Source: Ferrimonas kyonanensis DSM 18153
GTDB taxonomy: Bacteria; Pseudomonadota; Gammaproteobacteria; Enterobacterales; Shewanellaceae
NCBI RefSeq assembly: GCF_000425405.1
Contig: NZ_AUDJ01000002.1
Coordinates: 124,001 to 188,000, forward strand
Reading direction: 5' to 3'
DNA length: 64,000 nt
The position numbers and the translations under genes were made by a program. The notes below the pieces were generated by a model. That model was not told the origin of the DNA and ran no database searches. It worked only from the letters and a program-made list of their open reading frames with translations. Shown here in pieces: positions 24,854-34,667 of this stretch; within the stretch, counting starts at the first letter, position 1; each line of letters opens with the position of its first letter.

Positions 24854-26088
24854 CAGGCGCTTCGGGGATCGTTATCGCGGTCCTGTGGCCGCGGCGCCAG
24901 CAGTTGGAATTGTTGGTTGTAGGCATCGATGTACCGGTCTCGTGAGAATCGGCAGACGATGTGTTGATGGTTGGCCAGCAGCCATTGACGAAAGCCATGC
25001 TGGTTGCGCAGCAGGGAGTCCAGCGCGGTGCGGATCTCTTCGACGTCGAGCGGGTCGGCCATCACTCGGGCGGGAATATCATCAAGGAAGCCATCGATGC
25101 CGGTATTGGTGGAATGCAGAATCGGCACCCCGCTGAGTAGCGCCTCGACGTAGACCATGCCAAAGGTCTCATTGACGCTGGGCATGACCATGCCGGCGTA
25201 TTGCGGCAATCGGTTCAGCAGTTCGGCATTGGACAGGCCACCGACCAGGGTAACCCGATCCTGCATCTTCATTTGTGTCAGCAGCGCTTCGACGGCGCGC
25301 CGGGATTTGTCGGTGCCGCTGCCAATGACGTCGAGCTTCAGCTTGGGGTAGTCTGCCAGCAAGGCCTGCATGGCCTGCAGCAGTTTATTCAGCCCCTTTT
25401 TCTGGTACACGTTCAGGTCGATGATGCTAACCAGGTGGTCCTCGGTAAATTCCGAACTGGTTTGCCACTGTTTGTCGGCGACAAAATTCGGAAGCAGGGA
25501 TTGCTTGTCGGAATCCAGGGAAAAGCGGCTGTTCAGCAAGGGTTTGAACCAGGCTGAGACGTAGTAGATGTGGGCCGCATCCTGCAGTTGGCGTCGAAAG
25601 AAGGGATCGTAGTAGGGTTTGAAGCGCAGAATCTTGGCTTCGGCTTCTCCCCGGACCGACAGCGCCAGCGGGCACTGTCGCCATCGGGCCAGCCACCAGC
25701 CGGCGATGCCCTCGAAACTGAATTTGTGGGCGTGAACCAGATCGACCCGAATCCCCTCTTTGGCAAGCAGGCGACGAATGCGCCAGGCGACCAGCGTCAT
25801 GCTGGCGAACAGGCCGATTCCCAGCGGCAGTCCCCAATAGCGCATCGAGGTGACTCTGTTGTCTCCTTCGCCATCACCAGCCAGCGCATTGCATTTAAAC
25901 GGGTTGGCGGTTCTGCGCAGGGCGATGACCCGATAATCCACCTGGGGGTTGGCCTGAATGAAATGGCGTACCGCCGGCGTGTTGTCCGGCCGGTTGCGTG
26001 ACGGGTACTCCACCGCCAGATGCAACACACACCGCCGAGTGGCAGAGTGCAGCCGCTGCTGATTCAGCTGAGAGGGAGCTTGGGTCAC
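24823..26088 (-). CDS. GT4-family glycosyltransferase
   Basis: A 421-residue GT-B enzyme. The C-terminal half shows the GT4 pattern: LDVIGSGTDKSRR, VTLVGGLSNAELLNRL, and MPSVNETFGMVYVEALLSGVPIL, with the conserved E-x7-E (Glu in NETFGMVYVEA). The N-terminal half has a DLVHAHKFSFEG acceptor-side segment. It probably adds one sugar from a nucleotide-sugar donor to the undecaprenyl-linked repeat unit at the inner face of the membrane. It is the last gene of the minus-strand exopolysaccharide operon, with an ATGA overlap with the gene before it. The sugar is not predictable. Confidence 0.9.
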   Translation of the reverse strand: MTQAPSQLNQQRLHSATRRCVLHLAVEYPSRNRPDNTPAVRHFIQANPQVDYRVIALRRTANPFKCNALAGDGEGDNRVTSMRYWGLPLGIGLFASMTLVAWRIRRLLAKEGIRVDLVHAHKFSFEGIAGWWLARWRQCPLALSVRGEAEAKILRFKPYYDPFFRRQLQDAAHIYYVSAWFKPLLNSRFSLDSDKQSLLPNFVADKQWQTSSEFTEDHLVSIIDLNVYQKKGLNKLLQAMQALLADYPKLKLDVIGSGTDKSRRAVEALLTQMKMQDRVTLVGGLSNAELLNRLPQYAGMVMPSVNETFGMVYVEALLSGVPILHSTNTGIDGFLDDIPARVMADPLDVEEIRTALDSLLRNQHGFRQWLLANHQHIVCRFSRDRYIDAYNQQFQLLAPRPQDRDNDPRSACQSPEPRRLK

Positions 26089-27917
26089 GATTGATCTCCC
26101 AGGGCGTTGTACAGAAAGGTCAAGTTACCAAGCAGGTAGCGTTTCCACATTCGCTTGGGCTCGTGCACCAGTCGGTAGATCCACTCGCTGCGCAGCGCCC
26201 GAACCCAATTTGGGGCTCGGTTTACCTTGCCGGCGGTGAAGTCAAACAGTGCGCCGACGCCGATACCAATGGTCGCCCCGCACTGGGGCAGGTATTGGTG
26301 TAGCCAGCGTTCCTGCAGTGGATTGCCCATGGCGACAATCACCACGTTGGCGCCGCTGCGCCGAATCTGCTCGCACACCCGTTGATGATCCGCTTGCTCA
26401 AGAAAGCCGTGGTGATAGCCGACCCACTGATGCTGGGGGAAGCGCTGCTGCCACAGATCGAAGCAGCGACTGACGCTGTCTTCACTGGCGCCCAGCAGAA
26501 AGACTTTGAGCCGGTGGCGACTGCGGGTAAAGAAGCGGGGGGTAAAGTCGGTGCCGTTGAGGTTCTCGGCAAATCCCCGGCCATACTTCAGTTTACTGGC
26601 CAGGTCGACACCCAAACCGTCGTTGACCACCAGGCACTGGTTGAGGATGTCGCGGTAACCGGCGTCTTTGTGGGCCAGGTTGATGGTGTGGGCGTTGGCG
26701 TAGGCCATGGTCAGGCGCTGGTCGTCGTCGATGGCCTGATCCAGTTGCGCGACGATAGCCTCGCCGCTGCGGCTGTCCATTCTGACCCCCTGAATGATGC
26801 GCTGCTCGGCGCCGACAATGGGGCTGTAGGCGTTGATAAACTGCCGGGACACCTGGGGCCAGGCATAGCGGCTGGCCGCCTGCATGGCGCGCTGCCGCAG
26901 GGGTTCATAGTCGTCGGCAGTCTGATTCAGGTAGGTGTGAATTCGCTGCGCCGCTTCATCGGCGGCATCGAAATTAACCAACAACCCCAGCTGAGCTCGC
27001 TCAATGATGCGCTGGAAGCTGGGGATGGGCGAGGCGATGGGCAGCAGGCCGGCGGCCATGCCCTCGATCAGTGTCATGCCAAAGCCTTCGTAATCGGAGG
27101 CGCTGATGATGTAGCTGTGACGTCCTACCTGTTGCCGTACCTGGTGGTCTTCCAAGCCGGTGAGTATCTGCACCGACTCGCCCAGCGCCAGGTGTTCAAT
27201 TTGTTGCCTGAGGATTGCCTCGTTGCCATCCCAGTCTTTGCCGATGATGGTCAGTTTGATCTGTGGCAGTAACAGCCGCAGTCGCGCCAGGGTCAGCAGC
27301 AGTTTGTCCAGTCGCTTATTGTCTGAAAATCGACCGATAAACAGCAGGGCAGGCTGGGGTATCGGACTGCCGGCGTCGGCAAATTTAGTAATGTCGACGC
27401 CATTCTCAATCAGGGTTAAATGGCGGCTGCACAGAGGGCGGAAAAGCTCGAAATCGTTGTTGCTGCAGGCAAAAATCTGTTTGTAGCCTTTGACCGCCAG
27501 CCGGCTGATGGTGGCGAAGTAGAGGCGCTTGAGGGAGGCGGCGAACTCGGTATGGAAGAAGCCGCCGTGGGTCGACAGCACCAGCGGCTTTCGGTGAGCC
27601 CAGCGAAAAAACGAGAGAAAATCGGCGAAAAAATCGACCCCGTGAACGTGGATCAGATCATAACCGGACAGGTGCTTGAGCACTGACGGAGCGATGGGGT
27701 ATTTGTAGCTGCCAACATAGCCGATGCGGTGCACCGGAATGCCGTCGACGGTTTCGGAATCGGCCAGGTGGGGCTGACGGCAGTGAAACAGCCGGTTGAG
27801 CGTCAGCACCTGTGCGTCGATCCCCTGATGGCGCTGCTCTTTCACCAGTGACTGAACAAAATTTTCCAGGCCGCCCATGGCGGGATGAAACTGGCGGACG
27901 ATGTGCAGCACTCGCAT
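26085..27917 (-). CDS. Bifunctional glycosyltransferase: GT4 fused to WecG/TagA (GT26)
   Basis: 610 residues with two enzymes in one chain. Residues 1 to about 375 are a GT4 transferase (VRQFHPAMGGLENFV, LIHVHGVDFF, LLFIGRFSDNKRLD, ASDYEGFGMTLIEGMAAGLLPI). From about 385 to the end is a WecG/TagA/CpsF domain (YANAHTINLA, VVNDGLGVDLASKL, KVFLLGASEDS, IVAMGNPLQERWL, GIGVGALFDFTAGKVNRAP, EWIYRLVHEPKR). The two are usually separate proteins. GT26 enzymes add ManNAc-type or hexose residues to a lipid-linked sugar, so this chain may add two sugars in sequence. Overlaps the next gene by 4 bp (ATGA). Confidence 0.92.
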   Translation of the reverse strand: MRVLHIVRQFHPAMGGLENFVQSLVKEQRHQGIDAQVLTLNRLFHCRQPHLADSETVDGIPVHRIGYVGSYKYPIAPSVLKHLSGYDLIHVHGVDFFADFLSFFRWAHRKPLVLSTHGGFFHTEFAASLKRLYFATISRLAVKGYKQIFACSNNDFELFRPLCSRHLTLIENGVDITKFADAGSPIPQPALLFIGRFSDNKRLDKLLLTLARLRLLLPQIKLTIIGKDWDGNEAILRQQIEHLALGESVQILTGLEDHQVRQQVGRHSYIISASDYEGFGMTLIEGMAAGLLPIASPIPSFQRIIERAQLGLLVNFDAADEAAQRIHTYLNQTADDYEPLRQRAMQAASRYAWPQVSRQFINAYSPIVGAEQRIIQGVRMDSRSGEAIVAQLDQAIDDDQRLTMAYANAHTINLAHKDAGYRDILNQCLVVNDGLGVDLASKLKYGRGFAENLNGTDFTPRFFTRSRHRLKVFLLGASEDSVSRCFDLWQQRFPQHQWVGYHHGFLEQADHQRVCEQIRRSGANVVIVAMGNPLQERWLHQYLPQCGATIGIGVGALFDFTAGKVNRAPNWVRALRSEWIYRLVHEPKRMWKRYLLGNLTFLYNALGDQS

Positions 27918-27930
27918 TGCGAAAACTCCC

Positions 27931-28833
27931 TTACTTATACAACTCCACCGGTGGAGTATTGAAGAAATATCGGACTTTGCCCCAGTTGGACATCATTCTC
28001 ATGACGTAGCGAAAGCTGTGTTTCTTGCCGATGGGGCGTAGCAATACTGCGCCGAACGCCGCAATCACGGTTTGCGCGAAAGCCTTGAGAAATTGCACCG
28101 TTTTCCCCGCTGGAGACAATGGGGTAAAGAAAATGGCGGCATAGGTCTCGCCGATGCGAGTGGCCTTTTGCAGCAGGTAGTGGCGATTGAGTCGCTGCGG
28201 CTCCACCAACTCGCTGACCACTGCTTCGCGACAGGAGACAATGACGCCGCCCCGAGCATGAATGTCATGGAACAGCGTGGTGTCCTCGCCCCCCAGGGTG
28301 CCGCGGCTGACATCAAAGGGGGCGCTTGGGTGCGGCAACACCGATCGTTTCACCAGGGCATTGCAGGTGGACCCGACATCCATGTGAGTGCCGGTCGGCG
28401 ACAGCGACTTACTGAAATAGTTGCCGGCGGAAATCCACTCCGGTGTCTGCTCCGGGTAGCGGGTATCCACCTGACCCATGACCGCGTCGGCATCGAATTG
28501 GCGGGCACAGGCCAGCAGGGTTGCCAGCCAGGTTGGGCTGGCCTTCTCATCGTCATCAATGAACGCCAACCATTGGCCGCGGGCATTGGCTACCGAGGTA
28601 TTCCTGGCCATGGAGATGTTCTTTTGCGGCTGGACGGCATAGGACACTTGCAGATCGGAGTGTTGCTGGAACGCCTCCACCAACGCCCTGCCGGACTCCA
28701 GCAGGTCGTTGTCGGCGATGGAGATGGACAGATGAACGTCATCCGGCAACTGTTGTTGCTGCAGGCTGTTCAGGGTCTCGGCCAGGTGGGGGCGGCGATA
28801 GGTGCACAGGCAGACGGTGATCGAGGTGGTCAT
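27931..28833 (-). CDS. GT2-family glycosyltransferase
   Basis: A 300-residue GT-A enzyme. The N-terminus TTSITVCLCTYRRPHLAETLNSL is the donor-binding fold and LAFIDDDEKASPTWL carries the DXD metal site. A GGEDTTLF segment and a basic C-terminus with a weak amphipathic or membrane helix (FLKAFAQTVIAAFGAVLL) suggest membrane association. It transfers one sugar during repeat-unit assembly. Third gene of the minus-strand operon, overlapping the polymerase gene by 4 bp (ATGA). Confidence 0.9.
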   Translation of the reverse strand: MTTSITVCLCTYRRPHLAETLNSLQQQQLPDDVHLSISIADNDLLESGRALVEAFQQHSDLQVSYAVQPQKNISMARNTSVANARGQWLAFIDDDEKASPTWLATLLACARQFDADAVMGQVDTRYPEQTPEWISAGNYFSKSLSPTGTHMDVGSTCNALVKRSVLPHPSAPFDVSRGTLGGEDTTLFHDIHARGGVIVSCREAVVSELVEPQRLNRHYLLQKATRIGETYAAIFFTPLSPAGKTVQFLKAFAQTVIAAFGAVLLRPIGKKHSFRYVMRMMSNWGKVRYFFNTPPVELYK

Positions 28834-30143
28834 TGCAGTCTCCTATCGGCGCAGATGCGGGCCACCGAGGTCAGCACCAACAGTTGAATGATCCACATGG
28901 AGTGGCTGCCCCTCATTAAGCTGCTCTCGGTAATATTATGGAACAAGGTAATCACCAGCAGGATCCAAAACAGGAAAAAAAGCAGCGGATGAGTGGATTG
29001 AATCTGACCGGACTGGCGGGCGAACTGCACCAGCACCAGCAGATAGATGGCCATCCCTATGACCCCCAGTTTCGCCAGCAGGTCCAGGTAGCCATTGTGG
29101 CCCTGATTGAGCAGGGTCAGATAACTCCTGCCATAGACCACATTGGGGGACTGCTGACCAATCCCCCAGAATGAGCCATAGCCATGGCCCAGTAACCAGC
29201 GGGTGTCGATGCGATCCAGCATGAAGGCCCAGATGTAGTCGCGGCCGGTAAGCCCGGGATCGGACATGAACTGGGCGAAAAACTCTTTGATGTGCCAGTT
29301 GTAGAGACTCAGGACAATATAGATGACCAGGGTCAGCAGCGTGAAGGCCAGCAGCATCAGCATGCCGACATTGAGCCGAGTGTTGGTGGCAATTACCTGT
29401 ACGCCGAACACCAGTGCCGGCACGACGAACAACAGGGCAATGGAGGTCTTGGAGACCGAGATGAGCAGCAGCAGCAACCACAGCCCCAGATAAACGCCGT
29501 TATAGAATCGATTGATCTGGGTGGTGAACAACTTACGGGAGGCGACGCCAAACAGTATCGCCAGCAGGGCAATGGCTCCGAGAACGTTCTTGTTGCCATG
29601 AATGCCGTAGAAGAAGCCGTCTTTATCAAAATTGCCCAGCACCAGGGCCATCAGGTTAAACGCCAGCGCCAGGGTACAGATGCGATACAGCAGCAGCAGC
29701 AGTTGCTCCGGGCGGCGCAGGTAACTGACGCCGGCAAACACCGAACCGATGACGAACACCAGCATCACCGAGCGACGAAATGCGATGTTGGGCGCCAGTG
29801 CCCAAGTAACACTGGCAAAGGCCAGCAGGCAGATGATCACCAGCGGCCACTGGGCGACGACGATGCGCTTGGCCCGTTGAGGATCCCGCAGGATGGTGTA
29901 GCCGGCCAGGCCGATCATCGCCACCCAGAACAGTTGGTTGACCAGATTGCCGGAAGAGGTGCTGGCGGCATGATCTTTTACCTCCATGTCCACCAGGTGT
30001 GTGGCTGCTTCCATGTTGGGTGACAGCACATCGAAGCTGGAGGCACACACCAGGGTGATGATGACGATGGCCACCAGGTTGTTGATGGTGTAATGCCGGG
30101 TGTCGTCTGCCACCAGCCAGTTCAATAGCCGCCGTAGTATCAT
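28830..30143 (-). CDS. O-antigen polymerase/ligase-family protein (Wzy-like)
   Basis: A 437-residue membrane protein with about ten to twelve hydrophobic helices and a large extracytoplasmic loop (DPGLTGRDYIWAFMLDRIDTRWLLGHGYGSF ...) that carries the PF04932-type RGR/G-H-G-x-x-S/F pattern. Such proteins polymerise or ligate polysaccharide units in the periplasm. With Wzx-like flippase, Wza and Wzc genes in the locus, Wzy-type polymerisation is more likely than WaaL-type ligation. Overlaps its neighbours on both sides by 4 bp. Confidence 0.85.
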   Translation of the reverse strand: MILRRLLNWLVADDTRHYTINNLVAIVIITLVCASSFDVLSPNMEAATHLVDMEVKDHAASTSSGNLVNQLFWVAMIGLAGYTILRDPQRAKRIVVAQWPLVIICLLAFASVTWALAPNIAFRRSVMLVFVIGSVFAGVSYLRRPEQLLLLLYRICTLALAFNLMALVLGNFDKDGFFYGIHGNKNVLGAIALLAILFGVASRKLFTTQINRFYNGVYLGLWLLLLLISVSKTSIALLFVVPALVFGVQVIATNTRLNVGMLMLLAFTLLTLVIYIVLSLYNWHIKEFFAQFMSDPGLTGRDYIWAFMLDRIDTRWLLGHGYGSFWGIGQQSPNVVYGRSYLTLLNQGHNGYLDLLAKLGVIGMAIYLLVLVQFARQSGQIQSTHPLLFFLFWILLVITLFHNITESSLMRGSHSMWIIQLLVLTSVARICADRRLQ

Positions 30144-31384
30144 CGGCGCTCCGGCAGCCAGCGAGGCTGAAGCTGAGGGGCAAATAGCAGCAGAATGTAG
30201 CCAAAGGCGACGATCTCGCCAAAGATCACCGTGAAGATGACCCAGTTAGAGGCCTGTGCCAGAGCCAGAATGGTCAGGATTCCCAGCGATAGCGATGCGC
30301 CCCAGATGGTGGCCATGGCCAATGGCTTAAAGCGGTTCTGTGCCTGAATGGCGGCGCTGTAGGTAGAGCGCAGATGAAACAGCAAGGTGGCGATGGCCCA
30401 TTGGGCGACCACGAAGCCGATGCCGGCATACTGGTCACCGAACAGCTGGGGCTGCAACCAGGGCCACGCCAGCCACAGCAGCACGCCAAACACCAGGTTG
30501 AACAGCAAAAACCCCAGGGCGCCTTGGTTGGTGAGCGTTTGGAATTGCTGCCTTTCTCCCTGGGCATGCAACTTGGCCAGTGTCGGTTTGGCGATGCGGG
30601 TCCAGGCCGAAGTGATGATGTTCAGCGGCCCGAAAAACACTCGGCCGGCCTGAATGAAGCCGACAACCGTGGGGCCAAAGGCCAGGCCGACTATGAAGAT
30701 GTAGCCTCGGTTTTGCAGTTCGGTGGTGATGACGCCCACCAGTGACCAGCGGGACTGATCCCAGATCGGCGCATAGTGGCGAGGCAGCGCCGACCAGCGG
30801 GTCAGGGTAAACAGCGGAAACTCCTGCTTAAGCAGATAGACCATTCCCAACAGCTGGCTCAGGCTCAGAAACCACAGCAGGTGCTCCAGCGAGAACTGGT
30901 GCAGCGGGTGTTGCGACTGCCAGATCCCCATCAGCACAAGAAAAAACACCACGAACAGCAGATCCGCCACCAACACGGGCATCAGGATCAATTCTGATGA
31001 CCAGCGGCATCGAAGAAACTCCCTCAGCAGTCGAATCGCGAAGAAGGTGGTAATGGCCAGGTTGCCGGAAAAGTCCTGTTGCAATAGGGGGAGATGCAAT
31101 AGGGCATAGCAGATCAGGGTCAGGCTGACGAGAAACAGGCCATTGCTCAGAGACAGGGTACTGCGCAGGTGATCCGGGTTGTCGGAGGCCGGTACCAGCA
31201 CCGAGTAGGGGGTATTGATCAGCGCATTTTGCAGGCTGATGAGCACATAGCTGAGCATAAAGACAATGGAGTAGACCCCAAACTCGGCCGGTTGCCACAG
31301 CTTAATCAGAGCCAGATTCAGGGCAAAGTTAAACGCACTGAGTATCCCTTGATCAACAGTGGAAACGATCACCTGTGTTTTCAA
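30140..31384 (-). CDS. Polysaccharide flippase (Wzx/MOP family)
   Basis: A 414-residue protein with about twelve hydrophobic helices, in the pattern of the oligosaccharide flippase branch of the MOP superfamily (N-terminal STVDQGILSAFNFALNLALIKLWQPAEFGVYSI, mid-protein GFIQAGRVFFGPLNIITSAWTRIAKPTLAKLHAQGE). It should move the undecaprenyl-linked repeat unit to the periplasmic side. First gene of the minus-strand operon; a ~200-bp divergent promoter region separates it from manC. Confidence 0.85.
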   Translation of the reverse strand: MKTQVIVSTVDQGILSAFNFALNLALIKLWQPAEFGVYSIVFMLSYVLISLQNALINTPYSVLVPASDNPDHLRSTLSLSNGLFLVSLTLICYALLHLPLLQQDFSGNLAITTFFAIRLLREFLRCRWSSELILMPVLVADLLFVVFFLVLMGIWQSQHPLHQFSLEHLLWFLSLSQLLGMVYLLKQEFPLFTLTRWSALPRHYAPIWDQSRWSLVGVITTELQNRGYIFIVGLAFGPTVVGFIQAGRVFFGPLNIITSAWTRIAKPTLAKLHAQGERQQFQTLTNQGALGFLLFNLVFGVLLWLAWPWLQPQLFGDQYAGIGFVVAQWAIATLLFHLRSTYSAAIQAQNRFKPLAMATIWGASLSLGILTILALAQASNWVIFTVIFGEIVAFGYILLLFAPQLQPRWLPERR

Positions 31385-31587
31385 CTGCCGCCCCTCAACA
31401 ACCCCGATCAGGGTGATGTAACCCTGTGCGAATCCAAATGTCTGATTTTTTAGCTTAGACCCTGATGCTCTATCTTGCTCCGCAAAATGCCAATGACACC
31501 TTCGGCTTTTCTATGTGCTGCTATTCTTTAGGTTTTGAATTGCCCGGGGCGCACCGCAAGCCGCGGCTTCTCAGGATGGAAATCACT
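31385..31587. promoter_or_regulatory. Divergent promoter region of the exopolysaccharide locus
   Basis: A 203-bp gap between the wzx-like gene (minus) and manC (plus), with an AT-rich centre (TTTTTTAGCTTAGACC) likely to contain both promoters. No clear operator was identified. Confidence 0.5.
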
Positions 31588-32991
31588 ATGGTCAGCATTG
31601 TCCCGGTTATTCTCGCAGGTGGTTCAGGTACTCGCTTATGGCCTCTCTCCAGGACCTTGTTTCCAAAACAATTCTTACCTCTTTCTAGTAAACACTCCAT
31701 GTTGCAGGACACGGTTAGGCGTCTCGATGGCGTCGACACCACCGATCCGGTGGTGATCTGCAACGAGGACCATCGCTTTATCGTCGCCGAACAGATGCGC
31801 GCCCTGGAGGTGAATGCGCAGATTGTGCTGGAGCCGGTGGGGCGCAATACCGCCCCGGCGGCGGCGTTGGCGGCCTTGTTGACTCAGGATGAAGAGGATC
31901 CGCTGCTGTTGCTGCTGGCGGCGGATCACGTCATCGAAGACCCACAGGCCTTTGTGACGGTGTTGTCGGCGGCGGTGCCTCTGGCTGAGGCCGGTAAGCT
32001 GGTGACCTTTGGGGTGGTGCCCCATTGTCCTCATACCGGCTACGGCTACATTCGTCGCGGCCCGGCCAGCGGAAGCGGCTTTGAGGTCAGTGAGTTTGTG
32101 GAAAAACCCAATTCCGACACTGCCCAGCGGTACCTGGACTCGGGTCAGTACTACTGGAACAGCGGCATGTTTCTGTTTCGCGCCAGTCGCTATCTGCAGG
32201 AGTTGCAACGCCACCGGCCTGAGATGGTGCAGATCTGCCGCCAGGCGGTGGCGGACGTCAGCCAGGATCTGGATTTTGTCAGGGTGGATGAACAGGCGTT
32301 TATCGACTGCCCGGATGAGTCCATCGACTATGCGGTAATGGAGCACACCGACGATGCGGTGGTGATGGCGCTGGATGCCGGCTGGGATGACATCGGCTCC
32401 TGGTCGGCATTGTGGCAAGTGGGGGACAAAGATCATAACGGCAACGCCATTCGCGCCGACGCCGTGACCCATGACACTCACAACTGTTTGATTCAAGGCG
32501 AAGACCGGCTGATTGCCACGGTGGGGCTGGATGACATGGTGATTGTGGATACCCAGGATGTGGTGTTAGTGGCCGAGCGCGGCCGCGCGCAGGAGGTGAA
32601 GCACATTGTCGAGAAATTGAAAGGGGATGAGCGCTCGGAAGTTCAGGTGCATCGCAAGGTGTACCGGCCCTGGGGCTATTACGACTCCATCGATTTTGGT
32701 CAGCGTTATCAGGTCAAACACATCACGGTAAAACCCGGCGCTAAGCTCAGTGTGCAGATGCATCACCACCGCGCCGAGCATTGGGTGGTGGTGTCCGGTA
32801 CCGCCAAGGTGACCAATGGCGAGCGCACGTTTTTTGTTACCGAAAACGAGTCCACCTACATTCCCATCGGGGTGGTGCATGCGCTGGAAAACCCCGGCAT
32901 GGTGCCGCTGGAACTGATTGAGGTGCAGTCGGGTACCTACCTGGGCGAGGACGATATCGTTCGCTTCGATGATAAATATGGACGGGCATGA
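31588..32991 (+). CDS. manC: Mannose-1-phosphate guanylyltransferase / mannose-6-phosphate isomerase
   Basis: A 467-residue bifunctional enzyme (ManC/CpsB/AlgA type). The N-terminal nucleotidyltransferase opens [18 protein letters not shown] with the pyrophosphorylase signature; FVEKPN is the sugar site. The C-terminal cupin ([43 protein letters not shown]) is the type II phosphomannose isomerase. It makes mannose-6-P and GDP-mannose for the polymer. ATG 31588 is chosen because the conserved domain begins at once and GGA stands seven bases upstream; ATG 31576 is also in frame. Its TGA overlaps the manB start by 4 bp. Confidence 0.95.
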   Translation: MVSIVPVILAGGSGTRLWPLSRTLFPKQFLPLSSKHSMLQDTVRRLDGVDTTDPVVICNEDHRFIVAEQMRALEVNAQIVLEPVGRNTAPAAALAALLTQDEEDPLLLLLAADHVIEDPQAFVTVLSAAVPLAEAGKLVTFGVVPHCPHTGYGYIRRGPASGSGFEVSEFVEKPNSDTAQRYLDSGQYYWNSGMFLFRASRYLQELQRHRPEMVQICRQAVADVSQDLDFVRVDEQAFIDCPDESIDYAVMEHTDDAVVMALDAGWDDIGSWSALWQVGDKDHNGNAIRADAVTHDTHNCLIQGEDRLIATVGLDDMVIVDTQDVVLVAERGRAQEVKHIVEKLKGDERSEVQVHRKVYRPWGYYDSIDFGQRYQVKHITVKPGAKLSVQMHHHRAEHWVVVSGTAKVTNGERTFFVTENESTYIPIGVVHALENPGMVPLELIEVQSGTYLGEDDIVRFDDKYGRA

Positions 32992-34376
32992 TGATGGAAA
33001 GCTTAACCTGTTTTAAATCCTACGACATTCGTGGCCAGTTGGGCACTGAACTCAATGACGCGGTGGCGTACCGAATTGGCCGCGCTTTTGCCGAGTTTCT
33101 GAAACCGAGTTGTGTGGTGGTGGGGGCCGACATTCGGCCCACGTCAGAGGGGCTTAAGCAAGCGCTGGCGCGAGGCCTGATGGACAGCGGCGTCGATGTC
33201 ATCGACATCGGCATGGTGGGCACCGAGGAGATCTATTTCGCCACCCGTTACCTGCAGGTCGATGGTGGCATCGAAGTGACCGCCTCTCATAATCCCATTG
33301 ATTTTAATGGCATGAAGCTGGTGCGGGAGGAGAGTAAACCGATTTCCGGTGACTCCGGTCTTAATGCCATCCGTGAGCTGGCGGAGCGCAATCAGTTTGC
33401 CCCGCCGTCGGCCGACACTCAGGGCCAGTACCACTACCGCAACCTGTTGCCGGAGTACGTTCAGCACCTGATGACCTACATCCAACCCGCCAAGCTGCCG
33501 CCATTGAAACTGGTGGTGAATGCTGGCAACGGCGCCGCCGGTCATGTCATCGATGCCATCGAGCAGGTATTGAACAGGCAGGGGGTAGCGGTGGAGTTCA
33601 TTAAGATTCATCACCAGCCCGATGGCCGTTTTCCCAATGGCATCCCCAATCCCCTGCTGCCGGAATGCCGCGCCGATACCCGTCAGGCGGTGATTGAGCA
33701 TCAGGCCGACATGGGCATTGCCTGGGACGGCGATTTTGATCGCTGCTTCCTGTTCGATGAGCGCGGGGAGTTTATCGAAGGCTATTACATCGTTGGCCTG
33801 CTGGCCCAGGCGTTTCTGGATAAGCACCCCGGTGCCAAGGTGATTCACGATCCTCGGCTCATCTGGAATACCCAGCAGATTGTTCAGGGAGCGCAAGGTC
33901 AACCGGTGATGTCGAAGACCGGCCATGCGTTTATCAAGGAACGGATGCGCAAAGAGGACGCCATCTACGGTGGCGAGATGAGCGCGCATCACTATTTTCG
34001 AGACTTTGGCTATTGCGACAGCGGCATGATTCCCTGGTTGCTGGTGGCCGAGTTGATGGGGGTGACCGGTCAGCCACTGTCGCAGATGGTGGCGGAGCGC
34101 ATCGCCGCCTTTCCCTCCTCCGGCGAGATCAACTTTCGGTTGTCGGCGCCGGGCGAGGCCATTGAGCGGGTGGTGACCGAACTGACCCCCTTTGCCCGGG
34201 AAGTCGATCACACCGACGGCATCAGCATGAACTTTTGTGATGGCGATGGCGAGTGGCGCTTTAACTTGCGCTCCTCCAATACCGAGCCGGTGGTACGTCT
34301 GAATGTGGAAGCCCGGGGCGATCAGGCGTTGATGCAGCGCCAGACCCAGGCATTGGTGCGGTTGTTACAGGTGTAG
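32988..34376 (+). CDS. manB: Phosphomannomutase
   Basis: A 462-residue alpha-D-phosphohexomutase. It has the active-site serine loop [14 protein letters not shown], the metal loop DGDFDRC, the sugar loop [10 protein letters not shown] and the C-terminal phosphate-binding [12 protein letters not shown]. It interconverts mannose-6-P and mannose-1-P, feeding ManC. Three consecutive ATG codons (32988, 32991, 32994) overlap the manC stop. Family members of the CpsG/ManB type have this length. Confidence 0.95.
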   Translation: MMMESLTCFKSYDIRGQLGTELNDAVAYRIGRAFAEFLKPSCVVVGADIRPTSEGLKQALARGLMDSGVDVIDIGMVGTEEIYFATRYLQVDGGIEVTASHNPIDFNGMKLVREESKPISGDSGLNAIRELAERNQFAPPSADTQGQYHYRNLLPEYVQHLMTYIQPAKLPPLKLVVNAGNGAAGHVIDAIEQVLNRQGVAVEFIKIHHQPDGRFPNGIPNPLLPECRADTRQAVIEHQADMGIAWDGDFDRCFLFDERGEFIEGYYIVGLLAQAFLDKHPGAKVIHDPRLIWNTQQIVQGAQGQPVMSKTGHAFIKERMRKEDAIYGGEMSAHHYFRDFGYCDSGMIPWLLVAELMGVTGQPLSQMVAERIAAFPSSGEINFRLSAPGEAIERVVTELTPFAREVDHTDGISMNFCDGDGEWRFNLRSSNTEPVVRLNVEARGDQALMQRQTQALVRLLQV

Positions 34377-34434
34377 AGACAAAGAGCAGCGAGGAACAGT
34401 GACACCCTCTTTCCGTCTGGATTGGCGAAGATGA

Positions 34435-34456
34435 AAAAGCCAGTATTTTGGCTTTT
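34435..34456. terminator. Weak hairpin after manB
   Basis: AAAAGCCA and TGGCTTTT pair around GTATTT, 59 bp after the manB stop, and end in a short T-run on the plus strand. It may give partial termination between manB and the wcaJ-like gene. Confidence 0.45.
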
Positions 34457-34667
34457 GGCAGGGGGAGCTGGCGGTTTTGGGCCGGGACCGGTTTCAATGT
34501 TGCTGTTTCTTATCCGTTATCTGTTGGTTTGATTGTCGAATCTTGAACTACGCTTTAGAAAACCGAAATGCACGGACGGAACCCGAGGTAAGCAATCATA
34601 ACAGGCCGGTGCCGGGGCAGGGATGCGCCCCGAGGCTGGTCGAGCAGTAATGAGTGGAAGAGGGGTT

